From Rachicladosporium sp. CCFEE 5018 (lineage: Eukaryota; Ascomycota; Dothideomycetes; Cladosporiales; Cladosporiaceae): 64,000 nucleotides of DNA. The translations under genes and the position numbers were made by a program. Every line of letters starts with the position of its first letter. The stretch's first letter is position 1. The stretch covers positions 825,378 to 889,377 of the forward strand of contig KZ111143.1 of assembly GCA_002077045.2 (NCBI GenBank), written 5' to 3'. The notes beneath the pieces are model-generated. The model saw nothing but the letters and a program-made list of their open reading frames with translations. It was not told where the DNA came from and searched no databases. Of this stretch, positions 62,947-64,000 are shown in pieces.

Positions 62947-64000
62947 ATGGCGAAGATTTCATCAACAGCTCGCACGCCGCCGCGCCAACATGCCGACTCC
63001 GCAAAGCCAGCAGCGACTGCACCAACACGTGGCACGCGCAGCCAAAGTCGCGACGTAGAACCCGCAACACCCCGTAGGTCGAACCGCACGGGCAGGCAGC
63101 CTGGCGTGGAGGCCGATGTGAGCGCAGCTGGCGCATCTAAGCGTAGTCGAAAGGCACAAGCTGCAGTTGTCGAAGGTATGCGATTAGGGTTCTAACCCGA
63201 CTTTGGTAGGGTAAAACCCTCACTGTCCAGCTCACTAACGAAATGCGTGACCAGATCTACCTGCCGTGGACGAAGAAGGCGACGAAGAGGTCGATGCGGA
63301 TGGCGAACCCGCGAGAGAGTACGAGGGCGAAGAAGACGGTCTCGCACCTGCCGACGAGGATGGCTCGCTTGACCGAAGACTGTCGGGCTACTCTGGCACG
63401 ACGGCGAAGACGACTTTCTCGGCCGAGGAAGTCGCCCAATTGGATCTTGACAACATCGTTGATGCGCTCGAGGATCTTGACACCGTCAGTGGCAAGGTCT
63501 TGGATGATCTTATGAGCGCTGAACCCGATGTCCGCCGTATTGTTTGGAAAGACATTGCAACTGCCGGTACGAGGGCACAAAAGGCATTCCAGAGGCATAG
63601 CCGCGACTTCGCTGCTCAGAAGGAATACTATGCCTCGCCAGAGCAGGTCTATATTCGACCTGATATCGTCTTACGCGCGCTGTACGCAGTCAACCGGGCC
63701 GAGGACGTTGCAGATGACGCTGCACGCCCAGATGCGATTATCGAGAAGGCCAACCTCGCCCGCCTGCTGCACGCACTCATCGTAGAGGTGCAAGATCCTC
63801 TCCACCCGTCTATCGAGGAGCTAAAAGCACTCGAGACAGCCGAGATGTGGTTCCCTCGCGTAATCGCTGGCAACGAATGGAGCAACGAGGCATTTGATCT
63901 AGCTCTTGCGCTTTCAACACAGCTGGCTATTCAGAACGCTGCGAGCTTCGCTGAAGACCCAAACTACGATCCTCAAGGCGTCGCTACGAGTACATTCTAC
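62947..64000 (+). CDS. Telobox-type Myb/SANT DNA-binding protein (unit 2), cut by window end
   Basis: Copy of 43976-46568. Exon 1 is 62947-63175 and exon 2 starts at 63255 and runs off the window. The frame is intact as far as seen (ALEDLDTVSGKVLDDLMSAE, LARLLHALIVEVQDPLHPS). Amino-acid changes are scattered in the acidic N-terminal part (GEPAREYEGEEDG instead of GEPAKEYEGDEDG). The Myb domain lies beyond the window. Confidence 0.72.
63176..63254 (+). promoter_or_regulatory. Intron 1 with two telomere-like inverted repeats (unit 2)
   Basis: GGGTT-CT-AACCC (63187-63198, preceded by TTA) and AGGGT-AAA-ACCCT (63208-63220), at the same positions as in unit 1. Only the two-base centre of the first dyad differs (CC in unit 1). 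Confidence 0.5.

Larger units (their letters stand above)
51922..64000. repeat. Tandem duplication, unit 2 (first 12.1 kb; cut by window end)
   Basis: Direct repeat of 32952-45029 in the same orientation. It begins GTGTGGGGGTCGCCATGTGATGC, against CTGTGGGGGCCTGCCATGTGATGC at the receptor stop in unit 1. The preceding sequence (TTTGCAAGGAATTGCTCGTAA) has no match upstream of unit 1, so the breakpoint is within a few bases of 51921. Confidence 0.9.

Noticed and set aside
1..64000. tRNA, rRNA, CRISPR arrays or transposon open frames
   Set aside because: No tRNA B-box/cloverleaf, rRNA segment, regular spacer array, reverse transcriptase or transposase motif was noticed by eye. A tRNAscan-SE and RepeatMasker run would settle this.

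Overview
The window is nuclear DNA of a filamentous ascomycete. Genes are compact, with short GT-AG introns (about 50-160 nt) and CTAAC/CTGAC-like branch points, and the markers are typically fungal (Nup159, Rsa3, Tma16, Gdt1, a Git3-type receptor, a DUF2828 protein). Gene content and style suggest a Dothideomycete, perhaps a black/extremotolerant Mycosphaerellales-type fungus. That placement is inference only. There are two assembly gaps: 100 N at 25705-25804 and 20 N at 49325-49344.

Layout of 1-33 kb (single copy): the 3' part of the snRNA cap hypermethylase TGS1; a six-exon histone H1; a PI4P 5-kinase; a DUF2828/vWA protein (-); Rsa3; two tandem paralogous small three-TM genes (-), the second with an early stop; EXO1 (-) divergent from TMA16; a multiply broken BTB/POZ pseudogene; proteasome beta2 (-); a 1484-residue FG nucleoporin of the Nup159/Nup214 type; complex I LYR subunit NDUFB9 (-) divergent from the 2-oxoglutarate dehydrogenase E2 gene KGD2. 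KGD2 and a UDP-glucose 4-epimerase (-) run convergently into the 100-N gap. A SUN-domain protein, a UCH deubiquitinase with a one-base frameshift at its active site, and a Git3-family receptor follow.

Layout of 33-64 kb: this is a head-to-tail tandem duplication with a period of about 18.97 kb. Unit 1 runs from about 32952, inside the last codons of the receptor gene, to about 51921. Unit 2 starts there and is cut by the window end 12.1 kb later. Unit 1 carries, in order, an acidic conserved protein (-), about 3.6 kb without a clear gene, a membrane-anchored alpha/beta hydrolase, a Gdt1-type ion transporter, a secreted TAP-like S33 peptidase (-), a telobox-Myb protein, a PARP-type zinc-finger protein (-), and a BTB-like protein interrupted by the 20-N gap. 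Unit 2 repeats the first six of these. The copies differ by a few percent and have begun to separate: the peptidase is dead in unit 1 (nonsense codon plus frameshift) but intact in unit 2, and the Gdt1 intron in unit 2 has become a stop-free multiple of three.

The strongest leads are the tandem duplication with asymmetric gene decay, and two telomere-like inverted repeats (GGGTT-NN-AACCC and AGGGT-AAA-ACCCT) kept in the first intron of both copies of the telobox-Myb gene, which suggest self-regulation. Most other genes are conserved housekeeping genes with no operon-like linkage; several form divergent pairs over short shared promoters.
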